Shown: positions 47,708 to 57,407, numbered from the stretch's first letter. The stretch: 64,000 bases of DNA from Sphingobium sp052327305 (GCF_052327305.1 NZ_CP182486.1:620001-684000); one strand, 5' to 3'. Notes: generated from the sequence alone by a model not told the origin. Translations and numbers: made by a program.

Positions 47708-47724
47708 GCGTCCCGCCGGGACGC
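47708..47724. terminator. GC palindrome near the end of the cupin gene
   Basis: GCGTCCCG and CGGGACGC flank one central base. It lies between the island end and the stop of the convergent-facing cupin gene and could end its transcript. No T-run follows. Confidence 0.4.
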
Positions 47725-47829
47725 GGCAGCGTTCTCCCATAGCCGTCGCAAAGGCTGCGTCTCACCCGAGCACTGTTCAGCCGCTGTGGAACGTTCCGCT
47801 TAAGCCCTTCTCAAGAGCAAAAACGGCTC

Positions 47830-48879
47830 CTACCGCGCCGGACGCGCCGGGGCAGGCCCTCCCACGCGGCTCTCGGGCGAAAGCATGTAGTCGCGCTTGG
47901 CGTTCTGGTTACGCGCAATGCCGATCACCATCAGTTCGAGCGGTTCAGCACCGCTCTGGGCAAAGGCGCGGCTCTCCTCCAGCGCAGCGGGAACCGCATC
48001 GCCGGCCTTGATTGTAACCGTTTCCCTGCCAATCGTGGCAGTGCCAGCACCGCCGAGTACATAATAGATCTCCGCCATATCCTTGCGGGTCGCGGGGCCT
48101 ATGCTGGTTCCGGCGGGAAGCACGAGATGATCCACATAGGACCAGGTCGTGTAGAAGTTCGACGGGCCAATACCGCGATGGTACATTACGGTGCCCTTCC
48201 CGCCCATATAGTTCTCAACCGGCCGATCGAGTGCCTTCGAGAGGTTCATGGTAGTGAACTGGGGAATCGCATCCTTCGGTGCACCGACGCGCCCGTCACT
48301 CCGGTCGTCCGCATCGTAAAAATGCGGCAACAGGCCAACATTGATGTTCATCCACTGAACCGGCTTGTCGCTCTGGTTCGTGATGGCATGGCTATGTCCA
48401 AGCCGCGCAACCGCGCCTCCCGGACCTTTCACGACGGAGGTGCGGCTATCGATAGTATACTCAGCCTCGCCATCCAGAATGACAAACATCTCCTCGCAAT
48501 AATTGTGGAAATGCATGCCGATCCCGCCGCCCGGCGGAATCACGCCACGATGGAGGAAGTAGAGATTGACGCCGAGGTTGAATTTCGCGCCCCGGCCTTC
48601 GCCAGTGGGGCTGTCGTTCCACAGCGACATGTAGTTCATCGGCCCGGATCCGTTGTGAACGGCCGGGTGGGGCGGATAGGATTCGAGCTTTCCATCTCCC
48701 CCATGCGCGATGCGCTCCGCAAGCGGCACATGCGTGCGCGAAAGCGGACTGGACGCCGTATAGGGATCGTCCGGCAGAGTCATGCCGACCGGCTGAGCGA
48801 GTGCCAGCGCCGGGAGAGCGACGAAAAGTCCGGCCGCACCGATCGCGGCGGGCCGCGACCGGTTCGTCCAGTAGCTCAT
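47830..48879 (-). CDS. Exported bicupin protein
   Basis: A 349-residue protein. A signal peptide (AAIGAAGLFVALPALALAQ) precedes two cupin domains. The first holds the metal-binding set GIGMHFHNYCEEMFVIL with G-x-A-x-Y-T; the second (LPAGTSIGPATRKDMAEIYY) has degraded metal residues. Cupins of this kind are often sugar isomerases or oxygenases; here export points to a periplasmic role. It overlaps the upstream SMP-30-like gene by four bases and is thus in one operon. The enzymatic activity is not known. Confidence 0.82.
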   Translation of the reverse strand: MSYWTNRSRPAAIGAAGLFVALPALALAQPVGMTLPDDPYTASSPLSRTHVPLAERIAHGGDGKLESYPPHPAVHNGSGPMNYMSLWNDSPTGEGRGAKFNLGVNLYFLHRGVIPPGGGIGMHFHNYCEEMFVILDGEAEYTIDSRTSVVKGPGGAVARLGHSHAITNQSDKPVQWMNINVGLLPHFYDADDRSDGRVGAPKDAIPQFTTMNLSKALDRPVENYMGGKGTVMYHRGIGPSNFYTTWSYVDHLVLPAGTSIGPATRKDMAEIYYVLGGAGTATIGRETVTIKAGDAVPAALEESRAFAQSGAEPLELMVIGIARNQNAKRDYMLSPESRVGGPAPARPAR

Positions 48880-49928
48880 GGCTTCACATAGAGCGGCATC
48901 TGGCCGCGACCGGCAAGCGGGATACGGTAGATGCTGGTCGATGCGGTGATATAGGCGGTCTTGCCATCGTCCGCCCAGCCCAGGTTCGCCGCCACTTCGG
49001 GCAGCTTGATCTGGCCAAGCACCTTGCCGTCGGGCGCGATAATGCGGATGCCGCCCGGGCCGGTCGCCCAGATGTTGCCGGCACTGTCGACCTTCAGGCC
49101 ATCGGGCACATCGTCAGCCGAGCCGGGCCATTCGGCCAGCGGCTTACCGTTCGAGACGGTGCCGTCCGCCGCGACATCATAACGCCACAGGGCCATCGCC
49201 GGCCCGGAATTGGCGACATACAGCACCTTGCCGTCCGGCGAGAAGCCGAGGCCATTCGGCATGGTCAAATCCTTGATCGCCGCCGTCAGCTTGCCATCCT
49301 TGTAGCGATAGACGCCGTTGAACTTGATCTCCTTGGCGGGGTCGTCGTTCTGCTTGGCAAGGCCATAGGAAGGGTCAGTGAACCACAGGGCGCCGTCCGG
49401 CGCGTAAACAAGGTCGTTCGGGCTGTTGAGGCGCTTGCCCTCAAACTTGTCCAGGAAGGTCGTGATTTTCATCTCATCGTCGACGCGAGCGATCTGGCGT
49501 GCGGCATGCTGGGTAATCAGCAGCGTGCCGTCCTTATCGACGACCATGCCGTTGGAGCCCTTGAACCCGCTGGTCGAAGGCGTAGGTGTGCCGCCGCTCT
49601 CTTCGATCACAGTCTCGGTCTTGCCGTCAGCCGTCGTCGCGACGACACGATTGTTCGGCAGATCGGCGAACCACAGGCGGCCCTTGTACCATACCGGGCC
49701 TTCCGTGAAGGCAAAGCCGCTTGCCACTTTCTCGATCTTCGCATCAGGGGCGATCACAGCGTCAAGCGCCGGATCCAGCCGCTCGACGGACGCAGCGACT
49801 TCAGCCGTAGCGGAATTGTTCACGATTTCATTGCTCCCGTTGGCAGCCTGCTCACTGCCGCCCGAGCAACCAGCGAGCGAGGCCATTACTCCAAGTGCGG
49901 CGACGCTCGCCATGATCTTCCCGCGCAT
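48876..49928 (-). CDS. SMP-30/gluconolactonase-family lipoprotein
   Basis: Read from ATG 49928 with AGGAGAGG upstream. It has a lipobox ASLAGC with the Cys at residue 21, followed by a Ser/Asn-rich linker and a six-bladed beta-propeller of the SMP-30/gluconolactonase/LRE family (FTEGPVWYKGRLWFADLPNN, LNSPNDLVYAPDGALWFTDPS, MPNGLGFSPDGKVLYVANS, PDGLKVDSAGNIWATGPGG). Metal-binding Glu, Asn and Asp residues are present. Such enzymes hydrolyse lactones. The exported bicupin follows with a four-base overlap, suggesting a joint periplasmic sugar-acid or lactone pathway. Confidence 0.9.
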   Translation of the reverse strand: MRGKIMASVAALGVMASLAGCSGGSEQAANGSNEIVNNSATAEVAASVERLDPALDAVIAPDAKIEKVASGFAFTEGPVWYKGRLWFADLPNNRVVATTADGKTETVIEESGGTPTPSTSGFKGSNGMVVDKDGTLLITQHAARQIARVDDEMKITTFLDKFEGKRLNSPNDLVYAPDGALWFTDPSYGLAKQNDDPAKEIKFNGVYRYKDGKLTAAIKDLTMPNGLGFSPDGKVLYVANSGPAMALWRYDVAADGTVSNGKPLAEWPGSADDVPDGLKVDSAGNIWATGPGGIRIIAPDGKVLGQIKLPEVAANLGWADDGKTAYITASTSIYRIPLAGRGQMPLYVKP

Positions 49929-50072
49929 ATCCTCTCCTTTTGTCGCTTCCATCGCGTGACCCTGCGACCCAACATCCTAGATGAGGGGGCCGCCTCGTTC
50001 CGTATCGGGGCGGACGTTAACGAGTCTTGCCAAGCTGTTCCACCTCCAAAACGCCGGAAAGGTCGCAAGAGG

Positions 50073-52613
50073 TCATACCTGCCGGAAAGCGCTTGCCGGG
50101 CGCACGGAGAGGAGCGGGATCGACCCGACAAGGCCGATTCCCAGTGTCAGGATAGCGCCTCCCGCGAGCGTGGCGAGGACCAGGAGCCAGTCAGGCGCCC
50201 AGTGGAACTCGAAAACCCGGACGATGACGAACCATCCCGCGCCCAACCCAAGCGCGAGGGCTACTCCCGCCAGGACAGTGGCAAGCAGCGCATATTCGAG
50301 CGCTTGTGCCCCAAGTATCTGCCCCCGCGTGGCGCCCAGAACTTTCAGGATCACGCTGTCATAGGCGCGCCTCTGCCGGGACGCGGCGATAGCGCCGATG
50401 AGCACGGCGATGCCTGCAAGGATCGTGACCGACCCTGCGAGGACAATCGCCGTCGACATATAGCCAAGCAGAGTTGTCACCTGCGTCAGCACGTCGCTCA
50501 CCTCGATGATCGAAATGGACGGAAAGGCCGAAAGCAACGCGCGGGTCATCGCCGGATTGGACGTGCCCGGCAGGCTGATCGTGGCCGTGAGACTGTGCGG
50601 CGCGGTCCGCAACGTATTGGGAGAGAAGACCACGATGTAGTTGAAACCCATCGTCTCCCAGTTGACCTGCCGCAGCGAGGCGATCCGCGCATCGATCTCG
50701 CGCCCCAGCACGGAAACGGTGAGACTGTCTCCCACGCCCACGCCCATGATTTGCGCGGCCTCCCGATCCAGCGAAATGAGCGGAGGGCCGGAGTAGCTGC
50801 TCGGCCACCATTGCCCCTCGACCAGTTCGGACCCTTCGGGCAGGACATCGCTATAAGTGACGCCGCGCTCGCCGCGCAGAAACCACGCCCCCTCAGGGAG
50901 AGCCTTCAGATCCGAAACGCGCTGTCCGGCGAAAGCGACGATCGTGCCGCGCAGGGCGGGTACGAGATTGAGCTCCGCGTGAGGCGCATGCTGCGCCACC
51001 AGCGCGCGAAACGCCTGCTGCTGGGCCATGGGAATATCGAGCACGAACTGGTCCGGCGCGGTTTCAGGCACGGTCGTGCGCATCTCATTCGAAAGGCTGG
51101 ACTGGATCGCCGCCAGGGTCACGAACAGCGTCAGTCCAAGGCCAAGAGCAATGACGAGCGCCGTCGTCTGCGCGCCCGGACGGTGAAGATTAGCCACCAC
51201 CAGACGCAGGAAGGGGTGGCGCGCGGGCGGCATCCTTCGCGCCGCGACCCTCAGGGCGTATCCTATGCCCAACAGCAGGACGACCACAGCCCCTACCGCC
51301 GCGAGCACCGCCGCCGCAAACAGAGGCTCGCGCGCAGTTCCCAGCGCGAGGACCAGCAGAACCAGACTGGTCAACGTGACGGTGACGACAGTCAGACGAT
51401 CCACCCGGCGCTGATTATCGACGGTCTCGCGAAACAGTCCCGCGGCGGGTGTCGTTCTGGCGCGCAGCAGTGGCGGCAGAGTAAACAGCAGCGCGATCAG
51501 CAAGCCGTAGAGCCCGCTGACGACGAGCGGCGTGACTGAAAGCACATTGGCAGGCTGAACCGGGAGCAGGTCGCCAATGGCTCTGACCAGCGCAAACGGG
51601 ATGATTACGCCGGCGCCCAGTCCGCACAGGATCGCCACCGCGGCGACGGCCCCGATCTGGAGAAGATAGATCCGCGCGATGTCGCCAGACGTTGCGCCCA
51701 GAATCTTCAACGTGGCGATGCCGTTTCGCTTGAGTGTAAGATAGGACGTCACGCCATTACTGACGCCGATGCCGGCAATGGCTAACGCCGCTAGGCCGAT
51801 GAGCGACAGAAACTGACCGAGCCGCTCGAAAAACCGGCTGGTCCCCGGAGCGGCGCGTTCCCGGTCCTTGATCTCGAAACCGGCCTCCGGAAACGCCTGT
51901 TTGAGGCGATCGCGCACCTGCTCGACGTCCGTCTGCGGTGGAAGACGCAGACGATATTTGCTGGTGTAGAGACTGCCCGGCTGGATCAGGCCGGTTCGCC
52001 GTACACCCTCAATGGTCGTGATCGCGACGGGTCCGAGCGTGAACCCCTCCCCCACCCGATCCGGCTCGTCGGCGATGATCCCACGAATAAGGAAGCTGGC
52101 ATTGCCATAACGAAGCGCGTCGCCCGTCCGGATCGTGAGCCGATCCGCCAGCGCCTGACCGATTACGACTTCACCCGGACCAAGAGATGCTGCGCGGCTG
52201 CCTTGAACCGTCAGACTTCCGTAGAGTGGATAGGCACCATCCACGCCCTTGAGTTCCGTCAGAACCGCTGCCGGACCCTCACCGGGGGTGGCGGCACCGA
52301 CCGATCGTTGCGCCATGGCCCGAAGGCGGACGGTCTCGCTGAGTGCCCCTTCCCGCCGGAACGCCGCCTTTTGCTCTGCGGTGACTTCCCGCTGGGACAA
52401 AGCGATCTCCACATCGCCGCCGAGCAACTCGCGGCCTCTGGACGAGATTTCGCCCGTGATCGCGGCCGTGAGGCTGCCAATCGTCGCCAGTGTCGCCACG
52501 CCCAGAAAAAGGCAGATGAAAAGCAGCCGCAGGCCACGAAAACTGCGTGCAAGATCGCGCCGCGCCAACCGCCAGTGGGTGGACCAGCCCCTCGCCTCCG
52601 GCACGTCGCTCAC
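50073..52613 (-). CDS. ybbP: ABC transporter permease, YbbP-like (FtsX family)
   Basis: The start is set at GTG 52613, which overlaps the YbbA stop by four bases (GTGA); a longer frame exists but runs into ybbA. The 846-residue protein has the duplicated FtsX/MacB permease domain with about ten membrane helices and large periplasmic parts, opening with RRDLARSFRGLRLLFICLFLG. Together with YbbA and the divergent esterase gene it forms the conserved tesA-ybbA-ybbP unit. The transported or extracted substrate is unknown; lysophospholipid or lipoprotein handling has been proposed for the group. Confidence 0.9.
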   Translation of the reverse strand: MSDVPEARGWSTHWRLARRDLARSFRGLRLLFICLFLGVATLATIGSLTAAITGEISSRGRELLGGDVEIALSQREVTAEQKAAFRREGALSETVRLRAMAQRSVGAATPGEGPAAVLTELKGVDGAYPLYGSLTVQGSRAASLGPGEVVIGQALADRLTIRTGDALRYGNASFLIRGIIADEPDRVGEGFTLGPVAITTIEGVRRTGLIQPGSLYTSKYRLRLPPQTDVEQVRDRLKQAFPEAGFEIKDRERAAPGTSRFFERLGQFLSLIGLAALAIAGIGVSNGVTSYLTLKRNGIATLKILGATSGDIARIYLLQIGAVAAVAILCGLGAGVIIPFALVRAIGDLLPVQPANVLSVTPLVVSGLYGLLIALLFTLPPLLRARTTPAAGLFRETVDNQRRVDRLTVVTVTLTSLVLLVLALGTAREPLFAAAVLAAVGAVVVLLLGIGYALRVAARRMPPARHPFLRLVVANLHRPGAQTTALVIALGLGLTLFVTLAAIQSSLSNEMRTTVPETAPDQFVLDIPMAQQQAFRALVAQHAPHAELNLVPALRGTIVAFAGQRVSDLKALPEGAWFLRGERGVTYSDVLPEGSELVEGQWWPSSYSGPPLISLDREAAQIMGVGVGDSLTVSVLGREIDARIASLRQVNWETMGFNYIVVFSPNTLRTAPHSLTATISLPGTSNPAMTRALLSAFPSISIIEVSDVLTQVTTLLGYMSTAIVLAGSVTILAGIAVLIGAIAASRQRRAYDSVILKVLGATRGQILGAQALEYALLATVLAGVALALGLGAGWFVIVRVFEFHWAPDWLLVLATLAGGAILTLGIGLVGSIPLLSVRPASAFRQV

Positions 52614-53311
52614 GGGCGCCCGTCCGAAACAATCTCTCCGTCGCGCATCTCCACAATGCGGTCGCACCGTCTGGCGAGCGCAAGATCATGCGTGATCATG
52701 ACGAGCGTCGCGTCGGCCGCTGACCGCCGGTCGAACAGAACGTCGACGATCGCCTCGCTCGTGCGGCTGTCGAGGTTTCCGGTCGGCTCATCGGCGAACA
52801 AAATCGGCGGTCTAGGCGCGACCGCGCGGGCAATGGCCACGCGCTGCTGTTCTCCGCCGGAAAGCTGCGAGGGGTAATGATGGAGCCGGTGGGAAAGGCC
52901 AACGGCCTCAAGCTCGGTTCCCGCCTGCCCAGACGCATCGCCAATGCCGGCCAGTTCGAGCGGGACCGCAACATTCTCGAGCGCTGTCATGGTCGGCAGC
53001 AGATGGAAGCTCTGCAATATGATGCCGATGCGGCCTCGCCGGGCGCGCGCCAGCGCGTCCTCGCTCATTCGGGCGAAATCGATCCCGGCGACGGTGACTT
53101 CGCCGCTCGTCGCCCGCTCAAGGCCAGAGAGGATCGCCATGAGCGAGGACTTGCCCGAGCCCGACGGCCCGAGAATGGCTAGGCTCTCGCCTCGCGGAAT
53201 AGATAAGCTCACGCCCTTCAATATTCTGGTCTGCGCATCCCCCGCGCCTAGCGAGAGGGTGACATCGCGCGCATCGATCGCGATATGGGAAGCGTCGGTT
53301 CGGCCGTGCAT
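52610..53311 (-). CDS. ybbA: ABC transporter ATP-binding protein, YbbA-like
   Basis: A 233-residue LolD/MacB-type ATPase. Walker A GPSGSGKSS, signature LSGGEQQRVAIARA, Walker B ILFADEPTG and the H-loop VMITHDLA are all complete. It is co-transcribed with the permease gene downstream (four-base overlap). The divergent tesA-like gene starts only 16 bases from its start codon, the arrangement known from E. coli tesA-ybbA-ybbP. Confidence 0.94.
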   Translation of the reverse strand: MHGRTDASHIAIDARDVTLSLGAGDAQTRILKGVSLSIPRGESLAILGPSGSGKSSLMAILSGLERATSGEVTVAGIDFARMSEDALARARRGRIGIILQSFHLLPTMTALENVAVPLELAGIGDASGQAGTELEAVGLSHRLHHYPSQLSGGEQQRVAIARAVAPRPPILFADEPTGNLDSRTSEAIVDVLFDRRSAADATLVMITHDLALARRCDRIVEMRDGEIVSDGRP

Positions 53312-53327
53312 GAATGAGGAAGCCCTG

Positions 53328-54068
53328 ATGGCAAGAGGATGGCAAGCATATGTGTTGGGAGCGCTCGCTCTGCAATCGCTTAGCGCCTGCTCGGGCGAAC
53401 CCGGCGCAAATCAGGTCGTAAATCGGACTGAAGCTGGCAGCGAGAACGTGGCCAGAGAAGCCGCGCCCCAGCAGGCTCAAGGCAAGCTGATCCTGGCCTT
53501 TGGTGACAGCCTCTATGCCGGCTACGGCGTGGCGCAAAATGAGAGCTTTCCCCACGAGCTACAGCAGGCGCTGAAAAGCGCTGGCGTGACCGCCGATGTG
53601 CGCAACGCCGGTGTGTCTGGCGAGACCACGCAAGGTGGGCTGGAACGGCTCGATTTCACGCTCGACGGGCTCCCGCGCCGCCCCGATCTCGTTCTGCTGG
53701 GACTGGGAGGGAACGACATGCTGCGGGGTATCGATCCGGCACGGACCGACGCTAACCTCCGGCAGATGCTCGACAAGCTTCGCGCCCGAAATATCCCGGT
53801 GATGCTCACGGGAATGCTCGCCGCGCCGAACATGGGACCGGACTATGCCACACGATTCAATGCGATCTACCCCGCCCTCGCCAAGGACTATGAGGTGCCA
53901 CTCTACCCCTTCTTTCTGGAAGGCGTGATCGGCGACACCAAGCTCATGCAGGCGGACACGGTCCATCCTAACGCTGCCGGCGTGGATGTGGTGGTCAAGC
54001 GGATTGCCCCGCAAGTGCGCGCGGCGCTGGAGAAGGCCAACGCAGGCAGGAATGAATCGGCCAGCTAA
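53328..54068 (+). CDS. tesA: SGNH hydrolase / arylesterase lipoprotein (TesA-like)
   Basis: A 246-residue enzyme from ATG 53328 with GAGGA upstream; longer in-frame ORF sequence lies antisense to ybbA and is not used. The N-terminus has a lipobox (LSAC, Cys 21), so it is probably an anchored lipoprotein. The SGNH blocks are all present: FGDSLYAGYG with nucleophile S61, NAGVSGETT, LGLGGNDML, and the catalytic Asp-His in DTVHPN. TesA-type enzymes act as thioesterase, lysophospholipase or arylesterase in the periplasm. It is divergent from ybbA. Confidence 0.93.
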   Translation: MARGWQAYVLGALALQSLSACSGEPGANQVVNRTEAGSENVAREAAPQQAQGKLILAFGDSLYAGYGVAQNESFPHELQQALKSAGVTADVRNAGVSGETTQGGLERLDFTLDGLPRRPDLVLLGLGGNDMLRGIDPARTDANLRQMLDKLRARNIPVMLTGMLAAPNMGPDYATRFNAIYPALAKDYEVPLYPFFLEGVIGDTKLMQADTVHPNAAGVDVVVKRIAPQVRAALEKANAGRNESAS

Positions 54069-54135
54069 GCGCCCGCATGCCCACCCATGCAAGCCATGCG
54101 GCCGCGGCACAACCGCGCTGACATTTGCATGAAGG

Positions 54136-55344
54136 CTATTCGTGCCGAAGCGCGTCGATGGGGTTAAGGGCGGCGGCCCGGCGCGCCGGGAAATAGCCGA
54201 AGACCACGCCAATCACGGCGGAAATCACGAACGCAAAGACGTTGATCTGAAGGTCAAACGTCCAGGGCACCTGCATGAGTGGCGTCGCGCCGGCAATTGC
54301 GAGCTGCGCGATCAACAGCCCCACTACGCCGCCGAGACATGAGAGCACCACCGCCTCCACAAGAAACTGCATCAGCACTTCGCGCGCGATCGCGCCAATG
54401 GCGAGGCGAATGCCGATCTCCCGTGTGCGCTCGGTCACGGAGACGAGCATGATGTTCATGATGCCGATGCCGCCCACCACCAGACTGATCCCCGCCACGG
54501 CCGCCACGATCCGCGTGAGCATGGTCGTGGTTCCGGTCAGTGTGTCGGAGATCTGCTTGGTATCGAAGATATTGAAATCATCGTCCTTGCCCGCCGCGAT
54601 ATGGCGGCGGTCGCGCAGCAACGCGGAGAGTGAGGCCTGGACCTGCGTGGTGTCGTACCGCTGATCGACGCCAATAAGGATGGCCCGAATATCCAGCGAG
54701 CCTGTAAAGCGCCTCTGCACGGCCTTGATTGGCATGATGACCACATCGTCCTGATCCCCGCCGAAGCCGGCCTGCCCTCGCGTGACAAGCGTGCCAATGA
54801 CGTCGCAGCTCACTTCACCGATCCTGAAGCGCTTGCCCACGGCCTCGCCGCTGCGGAACAGGTTTTTCTCCACGGTAGCGCCAATGATGCAAACCGCCTT
54901 TCCAGCAGACTCCTCCTGCGGCGTGAAATAACGCCCCCCGGACAACTCCCATGGCTGAACGGTGAAATAGGCGGACGTCGTGCCGTTGATCGTAGTGGAC
55001 CAGTTGGCGCCTTCATAAATGGCCGTCGCGCTGGCCTGAGCCTGCGGTGCCACGGCAGTTATGCCGGCCAGTTGCTGCTGGATCGCCTGAATGTCCGCCG
55101 GATCGAAAGCGGCGGGCATAGGGCCGCCGCCGCCGCGCCCGAATCCCTGGCCGGGCCGCACCTGCAGCACATTGGTGCCAAGTGCCGCGATCTGCTGCTG
55201 AACCGCCGCCGTCGTCGCTTTGCCGAGCGTCACCATGGTCACGACGGCCGCCACGCCGATAATGATGCCAAGCGTCGTAAGGAACGAGCGCATCTTGTGA
55301 CGCAGGATGGAGCGCAGAGCGAGCATGAAGGTCGTTCCAAGCAT
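54136..55344 (-). CDS. ABC transporter permease, MacB-like
   Basis: A 402-residue permease: one N-terminal helix (SFLTTLGIIIGVAAVVTM), a large periplasmic domain, then three C-terminal helices (FtsX domain) with VGGIGIMNIMLVSVTERTRE. Here the permease is separate from its ATPase, unlike E. coli MacB, where both are fused. It begins directly after the stop codon of the ATPase gene (TAGATG). It is the last gene of the OMF-MacA-ATPase-permease operon. Substrates of the family include macrolides, peptides and lipids; this one is unknown. Confidence 0.93.
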   Translation of the reverse strand: MLGTTFMLALRSILRHKMRSFLTTLGIIIGVAAVVTMVTLGKATTAAVQQQIAALGTNVLQVRPGQGFGRGGGGPMPAAFDPADIQAIQQQLAGITAVAPQAQASATAIYEGANWSTTINGTTSAYFTVQPWELSGGRYFTPQEESAGKAVCIIGATVEKNLFRSGEAVGKRFRIGEVSCDVIGTLVTRGQAGFGGDQDDVVIMPIKAVQRRFTGSLDIRAILIGVDQRYDTTQVQASLSALLRDRRHIAAGKDDDFNIFDTKQISDTLTGTTTMLTRIVAAVAGISLVVGGIGIMNIMLVSVTERTREIGIRLAIGAIAREVLMQFLVEAVVLSCLGGVVGLLIAQLAIAGATPLMQVPWTFDLQINVFAFVISAVIGVVFGYFPARRAAALNPIDALRHE

Positions 55345-56058
55345 CTAGTGCGCTCCCACGCCGCCGGCGGCTGCCTCGATCCGATCCACCAGCCCGTCCT
55401 TGAAGTGGACGATGGTCTTGGCGAATTCCGCCATATCCGGCTCGTGCGTTACCATGAGCACAGTGATGCCCGCATCGCGGTTAAGGCTAGCAAGCAGTTG
55501 CATGATCTCCACCGAGCGGGCGCTGTCGAGATTGCCGGTTGGCTCATCCGCCAGCAAAACGTCGGGGTTGGTCACAATGGCGCGGGCAATCGCGACGCGC
55601 TGCTGCTGTCCACCCGAAAGCTGGGCAGGCGTATGGTCCCACCACCGGTCGAGTCCCACTTTCTCCAGCGCGCTCATAGCCGCCTCGCGGCGCTGTTCCT
55701 TGGGATCACCCCGGTAGAGCAGCGGCAGCTCGACATTTTCGAGCGCCGTGGTGCGCGCCAGCAGATTAAAGCCCTGAAAGACGAAGCCCAGATAGCGTCG
55801 CCGCAGAAGAGCGCGCTCGTCCCGGTCCAGCGTCTCGATATGCACGCCCTTAAAGATGAACTCTCCGGTCGTCGGCACATCAAGGCATCCAAGGATGTTC
55901 ATCGCCGTCGATTTCCCCGAGCCTGACGGCCCCATGACGGCAATAAAGTCCCCCTGAGCGACATTCAGGTCCACGCCTTTGAGCGCCTGAAAAGCCGTCG
56001 CACCTTCGCCATAGACCTTAGTGATCCGGCGCATTGCGATGAATGGATCGGTCGTCAC
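55345..56058 (-). CDS. ABC transporter ATP-binding protein, MacB/LolD-like
   Basis: A 237-residue ATPase read from GTG 56058, which has a GGGGA site and lies 13 bases after the MacA stop; the longer frame starts at TTG. Walker A GPSGSGKST, signature LSGGQQQRVAIARA, Walker B VLLADEPTG and the H-loop VTHEPDM are intact. It powers the adjacent permease in a tripartite exporter. Confidence 0.93.
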   Translation of the reverse strand: MTTDPFIAMRRITKVYGEGATAFQALKGVDLNVAQGDFIAVMGPSGSGKSTAMNILGCLDVPTTGEFIFKGVHIETLDRDERALLRRRYLGFVFQGFNLLARTTALENVELPLLYRGDPKEQRREAAMSALEKVGLDRWWDHTPAQLSGGQQQRVAIARAIVTNPDVLLADEPTGNLDSARSVEIMQLLASLNRDAGITVLMVTHEPDMAEFAKTIVHFKDGLVDRIEAAAGGVGAH

Positions 56059-56071
56059 GATCCCCACTGCC

Positions 56072-57394
56072 TCACTTGCCGCCCGCAAGCTGACTAGTGA
56101 TGACCTGCATGCCGGGCTTGAGGCCGCCGGAGAGAACCTCCGTGCGCGAGCCGTCAGTATCGCCGGTAGTCACTTTGACCGCACGGGGTTGTCCGTCTTC
56201 ACCTTGCACATAAACGGTCTGCTCGGCACCCTTGCTCAGCGTGGCGGTGCGGTCCGCGCCGCCGCCCTGCCGCCTCGGCCCCATGCGAAGCGCACCGGTA
56301 ATGCCGCTGCTTGGGCGACCGCCGCTGGCCCCGCTTGTGGGCGTAAAGCGAAGAGCCGCATTGGGAACGAGAAGGATATTCTTCTTGTCCGATGTAACGA
56401 TGTCGGCTGTGGCAGTCATGCCGGGGCGCAACTCCAGCTTCTCGTTGGAGACCGAGAGATCGGCCGCATAGGAGACGACCGTGCCAGTCGATGCGCCTGC
56501 GGTGGCGGTCGAGGATGAAGTGGACGAGGAAACCGTCTGGTTGGAGCCAATGTCCACGCGCGTGATGACAGCCGGGAAGGTGCGACCCGGGAAGGCATCG
56601 ACTGTGAAGTTCGCCTTCTGGCCTTCCTTCACCGATCCGACGTCCGCCTCGTCGATGGACACCTGCAGTTTCATCTTCGAGAGATCCTCAGCGATCACGA
56701 AAAGAGTGGGCGTGTTGAACGAAGCCGCGACAGTCTGGCCTGGGTCCACCTCGCGAGCCAGCACCACGCCCGCAACAGGCGAGTGGATGATGGCGCGGGC
56801 ACGCTGTGTCTGGTTCTGCGAAAGCGCAGCCTTGCTCGCCAGCACATTTGCCTGCGCGACCTTGAGCGCAGCCAGCGCACGCTGGACGTTCGCCTGCCCG
56901 GTCTGCATTTCCGTGCGGGAGGGCACGCGACCGTTAGAAAGGCGCGAAACCTCTTCGAGGCGAGCCAGTTGCGCCTGCGATTCCGCCACGGTGGCCGTGG
57001 CTTGGGCTACCTGCGCCTGATTGGCAGAGAGCTGCGCCTGCCCCTGCCGGATCTGGTCCTCGATCTGCTCGGGATCGATCTCGGCGAGAGCCTGCCCCGC
57101 CGACACCCGGTCGTTCACATCGACCAGCACCTTCACGACGAGGCCGGAAAGCTGGGAACCGACGGTCACCTGATTGGTCGGCGCCAGCTTGCCGGTTGCC
57201 GAGACCGTAGTGACCAGCGCACCGCGCTCCACCGGAGCGGTCGCATAGCCGACCGCATCACCGCCGCCCAGAAAGCGCATCAACAGCCAGAGAAGCAGCA
57301 GCAGGACCAGCGCTACGCCGCCCCACTTGGCATAACGCTGCCAGGACGGTTGCGCCCTCACGCCAAGGAACTCATCAAGGTTTTGATCTGCCAT
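56072..57394 (-). CDS. Periplasmic adaptor subunit, MacA-like
   Basis: A 440-residue membrane fusion protein from ATG 57394. One N-terminal membrane helix (WGGVALVLLLLLWLLMRFL) is followed by a barrel-sandwich/lipoyl part, a long coiled-coil hairpin of about 100 residues (rich in Gln, Ala, Leu: QAQLSANQAQVAQATATVAE) and beta-barrel domains. It links the inner-membrane ABC transporter to the outer-membrane factor. It sits between the OMF gene (13-base gap) and the ATPase gene. It is a standard member of the family. Confidence 0.93.
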   Translation of the reverse strand: MADQNLDEFLGVRAQPSWQRYAKWGGVALVLLLLLWLLMRFLGGGDAVGYATAPVERGALVTTVSATGKLAPTNQVTVGSQLSGLVVKVLVDVNDRVSAGQALAEIDPEQIEDQIRQGQAQLSANQAQVAQATATVAESQAQLARLEEVSRLSNGRVPSRTEMQTGQANVQRALAALKVAQANVLASKAALSQNQTQRARAIIHSPVAGVVLAREVDPGQTVAASFNTPTLFVIAEDLSKMKLQVSIDEADVGSVKEGQKANFTVDAFPGRTFPAVITRVDIGSNQTVSSSTSSSTATAGASTGTVVSYAADLSVSNEKLELRPGMTATADIVTSDKKNILLVPNAALRFTPTSGASGGRPSSGITGALRMGPRRQGGGADRTATLSKGAEQTVYVQGEDGQPRAVKVTTGDTDGSRTEVLSGGLKPGMQVITSQLAGGK

Positions 57395-57407
57395 TGTTTC
57401 TTTCCGC

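Larger units (their letters stand above)
47291..47829. other. Right end of the island and junction with the chromosome
   Basis: About 540 bases without a supported gene. It includes the tail of the island, the putative attR (47,677-47,692) and a short GC palindrome. Small ORFs on both strands lack family features and ribosome sites. The 94-residue minus-strand ORF at 47,345-47,629 is the best of them and is only possible. Confidence 0.5.

Noticed and set aside
48801..51539. A 912-codon open frame on the plus strand
   Set aside because: It is antisense to the SMP-30 lipoprotein and ybbP genes, which have clear family motifs; its protein is Arg/Gly/His-rich without domains, as usual for high-GC shadows.
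52944..53327. N-terminal extension of the tesA frame
   Set aside because: The extension is antisense to ybbA and would hide the lipobox; the start at 53,328 has a ribosome site.
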